Part shown: one piece after another, positions 8,224 to 16,600 of the stretch
How the letters are laid out: every line of letters starts with the position of its first letter
How positions within the stretch are numbered: position 1 is the first letter of the stretch
Assembly (NCBI RefSeq): GCF_002592005.1
Contig: NZ_NVQF01000013.1
Span: forward strand, 1 to 64,000
Direction: 5' to 3'
DNA: 64,000 nt
DNA from: Mycolicibacterium palauense
GTDB taxonomy: Bacteria > Actinomycetota > Actinomycetes > Mycobacteriales > Mycobacteriaceae
Notes under the pieces: generated by a model
The model's input: only the letters and a program-made list of their open reading frames with translations
What the model was told of the DNA's origin: nothing
Database searches by the model: none
Position numbers and translations under genes: made by a program

Positions 8224-9495
8224 CAGCATCGGCCACGGCCCCGCGGCGGGCCGCCCGGACAGCCCCAGCGCGGCGGCGGCCGCCTCGTCGGCCAGACCCA
8301 GGCGCAGACCGCTGTCGTCGATCACCCAGCCGGCTCCTCCGGCCCGGACGTAGACGCTGCGGCCGGCGGGCAGCGACACCGCGTCCACCGCGGGGCCGGG
8401 CCCGTCGGCCTGCGCCAGTGCCGTGGCCGGCGGCGAGGTCGGTCGGGTCCGGGACCTCAGGATCTCGGACCGCCCGTCGACCCACCGGACACACAGCGGC
8501 CCGGCTCCGGCACCCGCGGGCCGGTCGGGGAAGCCGGACAGCGGCAGCACCCCGACCGAGGGGACGCCGTCCAGCAGGCCCGGGTCGATGGCGGCGATCT
8601 CGGACCCTGCCCCGGTGAACGCGAAGCGGAGCGCGTCGGCCGCGGTGCGCGCGATCCGCTGCACGCCCCCGGCGAGTACCACGTAGTACTCCACGCCGGC
8701 GTTCCCGGCACCGGCCGCGCGGGCCACCCGGACCACCTCACCGACCGCGTGGCCCCGCAGCGCCCCGGGCCCGGGGTTGCCCGCTCCCGGTATCGGCGGG
8801 ACGGCCAGGGGTGGCCCCTCCGGCAGCAGGGCCAGCAGCGCCGGGGACACCCGCCGCGGGGCCGGACCGTCCACCCCGAGCGCCCGACGGATCGCCGGAT
8901 CCGTGGTGTCGACGGCGGCGCGCCGACCCTCGTGGATCAGATAGCGAGTGCCGGAGGCGCTTTCGACCAGGACCGGATCCGGCTCGGGCGCGGTGGCCGG
9001 GCCCGGGCCGGCGAACACCGTGGTGCGGTCGCCGTCGCAGACCGTCCAGCTGCTGGACTGCGGGGCCAGCGGCTCCCCGATTGCCGCGGGCAGGCCGGGG
9101 ATGCCCAGGGCCGGTCCGCGGCCCACCGCGTGCAGCGCGGCCTCGTCGAGGACCTTCGGGGTGTCTGCGCGGCCGATGATCAGCCGCGCCGAGGTCAGAT
9201 TCGCGACGGGATGCACGGTGTCGTCGATACGCACGTACAGCGCGCCGGTGCCGCGCACCATCACGATCGCGGCGTCGCCGATGTCCGCCGCGGGGCGCAT
9301 CCAGGCCAGTGCCACCGCGGCGGCGAGTGCCACCGCGGCCACACCGGCACCGCAGGCCACCGCCACCAGCGGCGCCCGAACCGGCCGCGCACAGGACGGA
9401 TCGCCGAACAGCGCGGCGCGTTCCAGCCGGCGCATCAGGTAGCGGCGACCGCTGATCTGCAGCCGGTTCGGGACGCCGCGAACACCGGGGGGCAC
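8149..9495 (-). CDS. eccB4: EccB4, periplasmic core component of ESX-4
   Basis: About 448 residues. Short basic N terminus (QISGRRYLMRRLERAALFGD, typical of EccB), one transmembrane helix (about residues 40-65), then a large periplasmic domain with the conserved ALYVRIDDTVHPVANLTSARLI segment and repeat-like blocks. I chose GTG at 9495: it fits the family's N-terminal length, lies 7 bases after a -10-like TAGCGT, and is 32 bases from the 21-bp element shared with eccD4, suggesting a leaderless mRNA. An ATG at 9543 would lie inside that element. The gene could also be read from the polyprenyl synthase transcript ending 54 bases upstream. Confidence 0.9.
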   Translation of the reverse strand: MPPGVRGVPNRLQISGRRYLMRRLERAALFGDPSCARPVRAPLVAVACGAGVAAVALAAAVALAWMRPAADIGDAAIVMVRGTGALYVRIDDTVHPVANLTSARLIIGRADTPKVLDEAALHAVGRGPALGIPGLPAAIGEPLAPQSSSWTVCDGDRTTVFAGPGPATAPEPDPVLVESASGTRYLIHEGRRAAVDTTDPAIRRALGVDGPAPRRVSPALLALLPEGPPLAVPPIPGAGNPGPGALRGHAVGEVVRVARAAGAGNAGVEYYVVLAGGVQRIARTAADALRFAFTGAGSEIAAIDPGLLDGVPSVGVLPLSGFPDRPAGAGAGPLCVRWVDGRSEILRSRTRPTSPPATALAQADGPGPAVDAVSLPAGRSVYVRAGGAGWVIDDSGLRLGLADEAAAAALGLSGRPAAGPWPMLSLLPSGPSLSREAALLARDGAYPR

Positions 9496-9527
9496 GCACC
9501 GCACGCTACGGTCGCGGGCCGCACCGG

Positions 9528-9548
9528 GTGTGCGGCGCTCCACAGGTG
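9528..9548 (-). promoter_or_regulatory. 21-bp element upstream of eccB4, shared with eccD4
   Basis: This is the exact reverse complement of 5585-5605. It lies 32 bases before the chosen eccB4 GTG and, like the other copy, 19 bases before a TANNNT hexamer (TAGCGT on the minus strand). It sits directly against the stop codon of the upstream polyprenyl synthase gene. Confidence 0.6.
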
Positions 9549-9549
9549 C

Positions 9550-10611
9550 TCAGCGCCAGCGTGACCACACGTAGGGCACCAGGGACCGCAGGAAGTCCAG
9601 ATCCGGGCCGGGGGTGGCGTCGGCGAAGGCCTGCTCGAAATAGTCCTCGGCGACCAGCAGGATGCCCTCGGCGTACTGGCGGGTGAACTCGATGCTGCCG
9701 TAGTCGTCCATCAGCGCCCGGATGGTGGTGACCAGTTCCTCGGATCGTTCGCCCCGGCTGCGCGCGAGGTAGTCGCGCACCACATCCCGATCGGCACCGG
9801 AGGTCGCGGATACCAGGTGCACCAGCGGCAAGGTTCGTTTGCCCTCGTAGAGATCGCCCAGAATCTCCTTGCCGTAGGTGGTTTCGTCGCCGATCAGGTT
9901 GAGCAGGTCGTCACGGATCTGGAAGGCCGCACCGAAGTGGAAGCCGAAGCGCACCAGCGGACCGAGGTCGACGGTGCCCCCCGAACCGACGATCGCGCCG
10001 ACCCGCAGCGGGTGGATCGTGGTGTACCAGCAGGTCTTGTGCATGATCAGCTCGAGGTAGTCCTCGGGACGCAGGTCGACGACCTTGTCGCGCTGCCAGC
10101 CGATCTCGGTGGCCTGGCCTTCCAGTGTGCGCATCGCCATGGTGTCGAACTCGGCCCACACCAGGTCGGCCAGCTGCCGGTCGAGTCGCCGGGTCGCCTT
10201 CCGTAGCACCTGCCCGGCGATCATGGCCAGGCCGTCGCCGGCGTTCAGCGCCGTGCCCAAACCGTAGGTGGCCGCCAGCGTCGGACGTCCGCGGCGCATC
10301 TCGCTGCCGTCGACGATGTCGTCGTGGACGAGAAAAGCGTTGTGCAGCAATTCGATCGCCACGGAGATTCCCAAAAGGGCATCGGCTTCGGCGCCGAACA
10401 CCCGCCCCGCCGACAGACACAGCGCGGGCCGCAGGGCCTTGCCCGGCCGGCCCGGGTACTCCCGTATCGGGCCGTAGAGCCAGCGGTGCGGCTCCCCGTC
10501 GGGCAATGCGTCGAGCATGGAATTGCGCACCAGACGGGCGATTTCGTGGAGCCTGCCCTCGACGTGCTCGATCTGGCCCGCGCGGTCCGAGGTGTCGGAA
10601 TCGGCTGTCAC
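9550..10611 (-). CDS. trans-Isoprenyl diphosphate synthase (GGPP-synthase type)
   Basis: 353 residues, a standard length for the all-alpha polyprenyl synthetase family. The first Asp-rich motif is D97-D-I-V-D101 followed by GSEMRRGRPT. The second is D234-D-L-L-N preceded by FQIR and followed by IGDETTYGKEILGDLYEGKR. These residues bind Mg2+-diphosphate, so the enzyme should condense allylic diphosphates with IPP; chain length cannot be read with confidence. The start is GTG at 10611, overlapping the upstream stop as GTGA; a longer reading is unsupported. There is no counterpart next to M. tuberculosis eccB4. Its coupling to the helix/beta-sandwich gene upstream and its position in a cluster with an FAD oxidoreductase suggest an isoprenoid pathway or isoprenoid-binding assembly. 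Confidence 0.9.
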   Translation of the reverse strand: MTADSDTSDRAGQIEHVEGRLHEIARLVRNSMLDALPDGEPHRWLYGPIREYPGRPGKALRPALCLSAGRVFGAEADALLGISVAIELLHNAFLVHDDIVDGSEMRRGRPTLAATYGLGTALNAGDGLAMIAGQVLRKATRRLDRQLADLVWAEFDTMAMRTLEGQATEIGWQRDKVVDLRPEDYLELIMHKTCWYTTIHPLRVGAIVGSGGTVDLGPLVRFGFHFGAAFQIRDDLLNLIGDETTYGKEILGDLYEGKRTLPLVHLVSATSGADRDVVRDYLARSRGERSEELVTTIRALMDDYGSIEFTRQYAEGILLVAEDYFEQAFADATPGPDLDFLRSLVPYVWSRWR

Positions 10612-11366
10612 GCCGGCTCCGCGACGGTGACCACCAGGGGCAGCCAGAGGTCGGGATGGCCCGCCACCAGCAGGGTGCCGTGGTAGCTCCCGGGTGCGGT
10701 GTTCTCGGCGATGTCGACCCGGATCGTCACACCACGGCTGCACCGCGCCGGCATGGGCACCGCCGCCGGGTCGAAACTGACCCGTGCCGCGTCGATCACG
10801 TTTCCGTCGTGGGCCAACAGGTCACCGCTGCGCAACTCGACGGTGCCGTGGTCGGTGGCACCCGGGTTGTGCAGCCACACCTCGGCACCGGCCGCCCCGG
10901 GTACCCCACCGCTCAGATCGACCCGGCCGTGTGCCGCCGCCCCGGACAGGTCGACCGAGGGCGCTCCGCCGGCGTTGGCGGTGACCGTCCCGCGCAGCGA
11001 GCCGGCCAACTGTTCGACAATGCCCTTCCACGACGCGACGAGTCGATCCACCTCGGGACGGGTGTCCGCGCGGGATTCGGGGCCCGCCCCGGCGCGGGAC
11101 TCGGGGCCCGCCCCGGCGTGGGATTCGGGGCCCGCCCCGGCGTGGGATTCGGGGGCCCCGGCGGTCTGCGGCTGCTCGGGCGACGGCGAACGGCGGTCGG
11201 ACAGGTTGACGAAGCGGTCGACGAGTTCGGCGGCGGCGCGAAAACCACGTGCCTGTATCTCACCCAGCGCGCGCACGTTGGCCGCCGGGTCGAAGACCAG
11301 CGCCCAGGGCACCTCGGACATGGAGCCGTCTTTTGCGGCGCCGCCGCCGTACGCCTTCTCGGTCAC
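10608..11366 (-). CDS. Hypothetical: phasin-like helix, repeat linker, beta-sandwich
   Basis: 252 residues, unrecognised. In order: an amphipathic N-terminal helical part (FDPAANVRALGEIQARGF.AAAELVDRFV, about residues 25-55) resembling phasin or lipid-surface helices; an Ala/Gly/Pro linker with near-identical 8-residue repeats (consensus ESHAGAGP); a second helix (DRLVASWKGIVEQLAGSL); then a beta-rich C-terminal domain ending GSYHGTLLVAGHPDLWLPL, resembling Ig-like or NEW3 sandwiches. No signal peptide or transmembrane segment. The gene is coupled to the isoprenyl synthase (GTGA overlap) and divergent from the 408-residue gene. The product at 12923 has the same general plan, so both may belong to one assembly. 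Function unknown. Confidence 0.75.
   Translation of the reverse strand: MTEKAYGGGAAKDGSMSEVPWALVFDPAANVRALGEIQARGFRAAAELVDRFVNLSDRRSPSPEQPQTAGAPESHAGAGPESHAGAGPESRAGAGPESRADTRPEVDRLVASWKGIVEQLAGSLRGTVTANAGGAPSVDLSGAAAHGRVDLSGGVPGAAGAEVWLHNPGATDHGTVELRSGDLLAHDGNVIDAARVSFDPAAVPMPARCSRGVTIRVDIAENTAPGSYHGTLLVAGHPDLWLPLVVTVAEPA
11068..11160 (-). repeat. 24-bp tandem repeat, about 3.9 copies, in-frame
   Basis: Copies at 11068-11091, 11092-11115 and 11116-11139 with a partial fourth to 11160; they differ at one or two bases (T/C changes). The unit is 8 codons, so changes in copy number keep the frame and would lengthen or shorten the linker of the hypothetical protein. Such near-identical repeats are prone to slippage and to misassembly. 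Confidence 0.9.
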
Positions 11367-11410
11367 CGATCCCCTGCCCTGTTCCCCGCTCGATTTCCGC
11401 TGTACAACGG

Positions 11411-11440
11411 TATGCTAGGTCGGCGCGCAGCGGGAGGCGG
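11411..11440 (+). promoter_or_regulatory. Candidate -10 and ribosome binding site before 11445 gene
   Basis: The 78-bp divergent gap 11367-11444 contains TATGCT (11411-11416), a good mycobacterial -10 match, and a purine run GGGAGGCGGGG (11432-11442) just before the ATG at 11445. No clear -35 was found at 16-18 bases. A promoter for the leftward pair must lie in the same gap. Confidence 0.4.
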
Positions 11441-11444
11441 GGGC

Positions 11445-12671
11445 ATGTCGATTCTGCACAGCCAGTTGGCGATTTTCGGTGCGATAGATGACATCGTCGT
11501 CGAGGCCAGGAAAGGGCGCCACCCGGACACCGACCGGAAAGTCCTGACGACGGCCGCGAAGTTGATGCCGAACAGCACCGGCCTGGGGCAGGCCGGCTGG
11601 TACCGCGAACTGGAGAACTTCCTCAATCGGGACGGCATTCGCCGCGGCGGCGCGGTCCGATTCCCCGGGCTCGAGGCCGCCGTGACCGAACTCAACAACG
11701 TGCCACCGCCGAATTCCGCTTCCTCGAGGCCAAACCCGCCCGAACCCAACGGAACCGGAGGATTCGAGTCGCACCGGTTCTACGACTCGGCACGCGACCC
11801 GGCATTGGGACGCGCGGGCTACGCCGCAGCGGTGCTGCTCAGGCTCGGCAGCCTGTCCGGCCCCGGCGCCGAGCAGCAGGGCCTGGCCGAGCAACTGCGC
11901 GAGGTCGTTGCGACGTCGGTGCGCTCGTTCAGCGGCGGCGACGCGCTCGCGTCCACCCAGGTTCTGCTGGACTCCCTCGAGGACATCGACAGCCGATCGG
12001 ATTGGACGGTTCGCGCCGGCGCCGCGGTCAATTCCGCCTTCGCCGAGAACTCCCGGCCGTGTTTTGGCACACTGCAGGAAATCGACGGCCAATACTGCAG
12101 CACAGTGGTGACCAACAGCACGCATCCCGCACTCAGCGTCGACGACGTGGAACGCATTGTCGACCCGATGAACTGGGGCGTGTGCAGCAAGTTCTTCTGC
12201 ACGATGAGCAAGGGAATACCGAATCGCAACGCCAAGAGATGGAGCCGGGTACGCGAGGAGGTGGGTGCCGAATGCGGCGAATACCGCCTGATCACCGATC
12301 TGGTGTTCTACAAGGTCCGGCAAAGCGACGGCAGCATTTTCATGAACTACGACGTCGACCCCGATCGCGAGGATCCCGGCTATGTCGAGGTCGACAACGG
12401 CTACATCTGGATAACGCCGGAGAACGCCCAGAAATCACCGCAGGAGAAGGGCGTGCGGATCCGGACCAGCAAGCAGGAGCACGTCAACGGGCTGAGCCCG
12501 TGCGCCACCGCCGCCCTGGCATGCCTGATGGGCTGGGCCGACGCCGGCAAGGACATGCTCGCCGGCACGGCGCAGCGGGTGATCGAGGCCGATCAGGCCG
12601 GAAAAGGTTTCGCCACGCTGAAGAAGTTCTATCCGTCCGACGAGGACGACCCCAACGAACAGGAAATGTGA
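11445..12671 (+). CDS. Hypothetical; possible C-terminal SRPBCC-like domain
   Basis: 408 residues, unrecognised as a whole. Residues 1-90 look helical, followed by a Pro/Asn-rich linker and a helical block (about 120-180). The C-terminal half (about 205-390) reads like an SRPBCC/START-type fold: a helix-and-loop DDVERIVDPMNWGVCSKFF, alternating strands (YRLITDLVFYKV, SIFMNYDVD, YVEVDNGYIWITPE, GVRIRTSKQEHVNG), then a long C-terminal helix. Such folds bind hydrophobic ligands, which would suit an isoprenoid context; this is an inference from pattern only. It has five Cys, mostly in the C-terminal half, no signal peptide and no membrane helix. First gene of the rightward operon; its stop overlaps the next start (TGATG). 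Confidence 0.7.
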   Translation: MSILHSQLAIFGAIDDIVVEARKGRHPDTDRKVLTTAAKLMPNSTGLGQAGWYRELENFLNRDGIRRGGAVRFPGLEAAVTELNNVPPPNSASSRPNPPEPNGTGGFESHRFYDSARDPALGRAGYAAAVLLRLGSLSGPGAEQQGLAEQLREVVATSVRSFSGGDALASTQVLLDSLEDIDSRSDWTVRAGAAVNSAFAENSRPCFGTLQEIDGQYCSTVVTNSTHPALSVDDVERIVDPMNWGVCSKFFCTMSKGIPNRNAKRWSRVREEVGAECGEYRLITDLVFYKVRQSDGSIFMNYDVDPDREDPGYVEVDNGYIWITPENAQKSPQEKGVRIRTSKQEHVNGLSPCATAALACLMGWADAGKDMLAGTAQRVIEADQAGKGFATLKKFYPSDEDDPNEQEM

Positions 12672-12913
12672 TGGCCGACCAGCCGCAGTTCCCGCCCAAT
12701 TTCAGGGACTCCGTCGAAGACACCCGCGACCTGGTGAACAGGCTCATCGACCGGGCCGCCGCGGTCGCGGGCGCGACCGGCGCGAAGTGGATCGACGGGT
12801 TCGTCCGGATGGACGCCCAGGAGGTCGCCGAGGATGCCGGCGCCAAGTTCACCGAGCAGGTCCTCGACGCCTGGGACACCGCCGAGAAGAACGTCAAGCC
12901 GGCCGAGAAGTGA
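12671..12913 (+). CDS. Small helical acidic protein, hypothetical
   Basis: 80 residues, almost certainly all helix, with long amphipathic stretches (FRDSVEDTRDLVNRLIDRAA and DAGAKFTEQVLDAWDTAEKN) and no signal peptide. The pattern resembles phasin-type or apolipoprotein-like surface helices, but no family is recognised. The ATG overlaps the preceding stop (TGATG), and the next gene begins 10 bases after its stop, so it is translated as part of the five-gene operon. Conserved position within a tight operon is the main support that it is real. Confidence 0.72.
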   Translation: MADQPQFPPNFRDSVEDTRDLVNRLIDRAAAVAGATGAKWIDGFVRMDAQEVAEDAGAKFTEQVLDAWDTAEKNVKPAEK

Positions 12914-12922
12914 GACGACGAG

Positions 12923-13699
12923 ATGAGCGATGAGCTGAAACCGCCCGACCCGCCCGAAGCGATCGCCGCGCGCTACGCCGGCGCGGCCAAGGATGCCGTG
13001 AACGCCATCGCCCAGGTCGGCATCGACGCCTTCGACAAGGTCAACGGGCCGCAGGGCAACCCACCGCAGAAGTACGAGCCCAAGGACGCGATCGGCTCGC
13101 TGGCCGGACTGGCCGCCGCGGCACTCGACGGTGGCATCTCGCTGGCCAGGGTCGCTCTGCAGGTGCAGTGGGACCGCAGGGTTCTCCTCGTGGCCGACAA
13201 CGTGGCCTCGATCGTGCAGAACGGTCTATCCGACGTCGTCGACGTCGCCGCGGACACCGCCAAGCAGGCCAAGCCCAAACCCGTCGAGACACAGCAGCAG
13301 GAATGGGTGGACACCGCGATCAAGCTCACTGGGATCGCCGCACTGCGGGGCGCGGAGATCCTGGAGACCGTCATCGCCGGGCCGGGCGCCTACGCCAACC
13401 CCGTCATCAGCCGGACCGTCCCGATCGCGGCCGCCGACCGCAGACCCAAACCGTCGACTCTGACCGTCACGAAACTGACCCGCCCGGACGACGGGGTGGA
13501 CGTCGCCGCCCTGGCCATGTTCGACCCCAAGGACGGCAGCCTCCCGGCGGATGCCGACACGTTCACCCTCGTCGTCAACACCGCCGGGCTGCCCAGCGGG
13601 GTGTTCCACGGTGAGGTGGTGGCCACCGACGAGGACGGTCAGAGCACCATCGCGTTCTCCATCGCGATCCCCGAGACCTCGGACCCGCCGGAGCCGTGA
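12923..13699 (+). CDS. Hypothetical helix plus beta-sandwich protein
   Basis: 258 residues, unrecognised. The N-terminal 150 residues are amphipathic helices (IAARYAGAAKDAVNAIAQVG, DGGISLARVALQVQWDRRVL, VADNVASIVQNGLSDVVDVA), again phasin-like. The C-terminal third is beta-rich (LTVTKLTRP...ADTFTLVVNTAGLPSGVFHGEVVATDEDGQ), recalling the C-terminal domain of the divergently encoded protein at 10608 (GSYHGTLLV versus GVFHGEVVA). Cytoplasmic by prediction. ATG at 12923 has a GACGACGAG purine-rich lead. Its stop overlaps the cyclase start (GTGA). A structural, scaffold or surface-coating role is a guess. Confidence 0.75.
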   Translation: MSDELKPPDPPEAIAARYAGAAKDAVNAIAQVGIDAFDKVNGPQGNPPQKYEPKDAIGSLAGLAAAALDGGISLARVALQVQWDRRVLLVADNVASIVQNGLSDVVDVAADTAKQAKPKPVETQQQEWVDTAIKLTGIAALRGAEILETVIAGPGAYANPVISRTVPIAAADRRPKPSTLTVTKLTRPDDGVDVAALAMFDPKDGSLPADADTFTLVVNTAGLPSGVFHGEVVATDEDGQSTIAFSIAIPETSDPPEP

Positions 13700-16600
13700 G
13701 CGACGCAGAACAACGGCCGCGCGTCGACGAGCTTCTCGACCGGGCGTGCGAGGCGATCAACGCCGGTGACCGCGCGACCGCCAACGTCCTGGCCGAGCAG
13801 GTGCTCGCGCTGGACGCCGGCAACGCCGAGGCCGAGGATCTACTCTCGGCCCCCGTCGCTCACGGTGAGATCCGGCGCCTGACAATCATGTTCGCCGATC
13901 TCGTCGACTCGACAGCACTGTCGACGAGGACCGAACCCGAGATCTACCGCACCGTGGTCGGCCGCTACCGCGACGACGTACTGCGGATCGTCGGCCAATT
14001 CGAGGGGCATATCGGCTCGACCAAGGGCGACGGACTGCTGGCCGTGTTCGGGCATCCGGTCGCCCATGAGGACGACGCCATCCGCGCCACCCAGGCCGGC
14101 CTCGACATCACCCGTGCCATCAGCGAGCTGACCGTGGCGGTGCGCCGCAGGTTCGGCTTCGACATCGCCGTGCGCGTCGGTATCCACCGCGGGATCGTCT
14201 ACCTGGATACCAGCCAGGACGACGTCTACGGCCTGGCGGCGAACCTGGCGGCACGCATCTGCAGCGTCGCCGACCCGGGCACCGTCGCGGTCTCCGAGGC
14301 CGTCGAACCATTGGTCGTCGGCCGCTTCGACCTGGAAGTGCAGTTGCCCCGCAAGGTCAAGGGCGTCGACGACCCGATCAGGTACTACCGGGTGCTGGGC
14401 GAGCGTGACGTCCGGCCGGTTTCCCTGGGGCCGCTGGTGGGCCGTGATCGCGAACTCGGGCACCTTCGGCACAGCTGGGAGCAGGTGCTGGCCAATCAGC
14501 TCAGCACGCCCGGCGTAGCCCTGCACGGCGACGCCGGCATCGGGAAGAGCCGGCTGGCCTGGTCCGCGGTGGACCTCGCCGAGCGCTCGCACGCCGTCGT
14601 CCTACAGCTGGTCGGATCGCCGTTTCACACCGATGTCGGGTTGCGCCCGTTCCGCCGCCTGCTGGAACGCCGGTGCGGCATCACCCGCGTCTCCGAGCCG
14701 TCGGAACGCCTGACACTGCTCACCCGCGAACTCGTCGACCGTTCCCTGGATCCCTCGACGATGATCCCGCTGCTGGCTCCCATTCTCGGGATCGCCCCGA
14801 GCGCGGGCTACGAGCCGGTGCAGGCCGAGGGACGCAAGCTGTTCGAACTGATCTCCGCGGCGGTGCAGGACTATCTGCGCGCCTGCGTGCGGGCGGTGCC
14901 GGCGCTGGTGCTCGTCGAGGACATGCACTGGTTCGACGAGGACACTGTCGAAGCCGTCCAGCACCTGCTCGCCTCGGATCTCGGTGGCCACGTGCTCGTC
15001 GTGATGACCAGCCGCAACGAGATCCCCTTCCCCGCCGATCTGGTCGAGACCTTCGAGCTCAGACCGCTCAGCGACGCCGAAGCCGAGCAGCTCATCGCGG
15101 CACTGCATCCCGATGCCAGCCCATCGCAGCGGAGCGCCGTACGGATGCGCTGCGACGGGGTACCTCTCTACATCGAGGAGGTGCTGGCCAAACTGCGGGA
15201 ACTGGCCTCCGACTCCGCGGCGATGGCCGGCGTCCCCGACTCGCTCTACGAGGCACTGTTCGCGCGCCTGCGCTCCAGCGAGAACTCGGTACGGGTGGTG
15301 GAGGCCGCCTCGATCATCGGCAGCCGCATCGAACGCAGCCTGCTGCTCTCGGCGGTCGACCTGACCGACGCGGAGGTCGACGAGGTGATGACCCAGCTGG
15401 TCAACAGTCGCGTACTCGAGCCCCTCGAGGCCGACACCTGGCGGTTCCGGCACGAACTGCTGCGTGAGGTGGGTTCCGAGCTCGCACCCCCGACCCTGCG
15501 CCGTCAACTGCACAGCCGCATCGCCGACAGCCTGCTCTCGGCTGCCGACAGCGGCAACCCGGACTGGCCGTTGATCGCCCGCCACTACGAGAATGCCGGG
15601 CGCCTCGTGGAGGCGGCCACCGCGTACCGCCACGCTTCCCTGAACGCGTGGCAACGGGGGGCACTGGGCGAGGCCCGAACCTACCTGACACACGCGATCG
15701 CCCAGATCCAGCGCGCCGAGCCGACGGCCGCCCGCGACCGGATGGAGATCGCGCTGCGCCAGCGCCGGGCGATGCTCGCGCAGGCGGCGGAGGGAGTGTT
15801 CAGCCCGAATGTCGCCGCCGACTTCGAGCGGTGTCTTCACCTGTGCGGCAACGATTTTCAGGACGACGACCTGTTCTCCACGGTGATGTCACTGTATCCG
15901 TACTACACGATGCGCGCCGACCTGCAACGCGCCGAACGGTTGGTCCGCTCGATCCGGGCGAGCCTGACCGGTCCACGGCAGGGTTATCTTCCGGTCAACG
16001 AGTTCGCCCTCGGGATGCTCGCCTGGTACCGCGGCGACTTCGGCTACGCCTGGTCGAAGATGGAGACGGCGGCACGGTCGGTGAGCCAGCAGGCCGTCGA
16101 CGAGCTCGACAAGATGCTCTTCATGCCCAATGACGCGACCGCGGGGCTCTACACCCACCGCGCGTTGTCTCGGTATGTCGACGGGGACGTGACCGCCGCC
16201 GAGACCGAACTGGCCGCCGCAGAGCGGCGCTGCAGCGAGCTGCCGTTTCCGCAGGGCTCGTTCAGCCTGGCCTACGCGCGCCAGATCGAGGTGCTGATCC
16301 GGATCGAAGCCGGCCAACTGGATCGCGCCGCCGCTGCGGCCGTCGAGCTGGAGGAGCTGGGCGAGCGGCACGGCTTCGATTCCTGGGCGATCGCCGGCAC
16401 CGCCCAGCAGGCCGCCGTCGCCGCGCTCGTCGCGCTCGCCGAGGCAGAGCACGCCGCGGATCCGGGGGCCCTGCTGGCCCCCCACATCGCCACGCTGGAC
16501 GCCATCGTGAGCATGTGGCGTGAGGTGGGGGTGATCTCGCTGATCACCTTCTATGACGCCCTGCTCGCGACGCTGTTGCTGGCGGCCGGGCAGCCCGCGA

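Noticed and set aside
9550..10611. Polyprenyl synthase as an ESX-4 component
   Set aside because: It is adjacent to eccB4 but absent from the M. tuberculosis ESX-4 locus, and it is coupled to the hypothetical gene on its other side.
11068..11160. CRISPR-like repeat array
   Set aside because: Units are directly adjacent without spacers, keep the reading frame and lie inside a gene; no cas genes are present.
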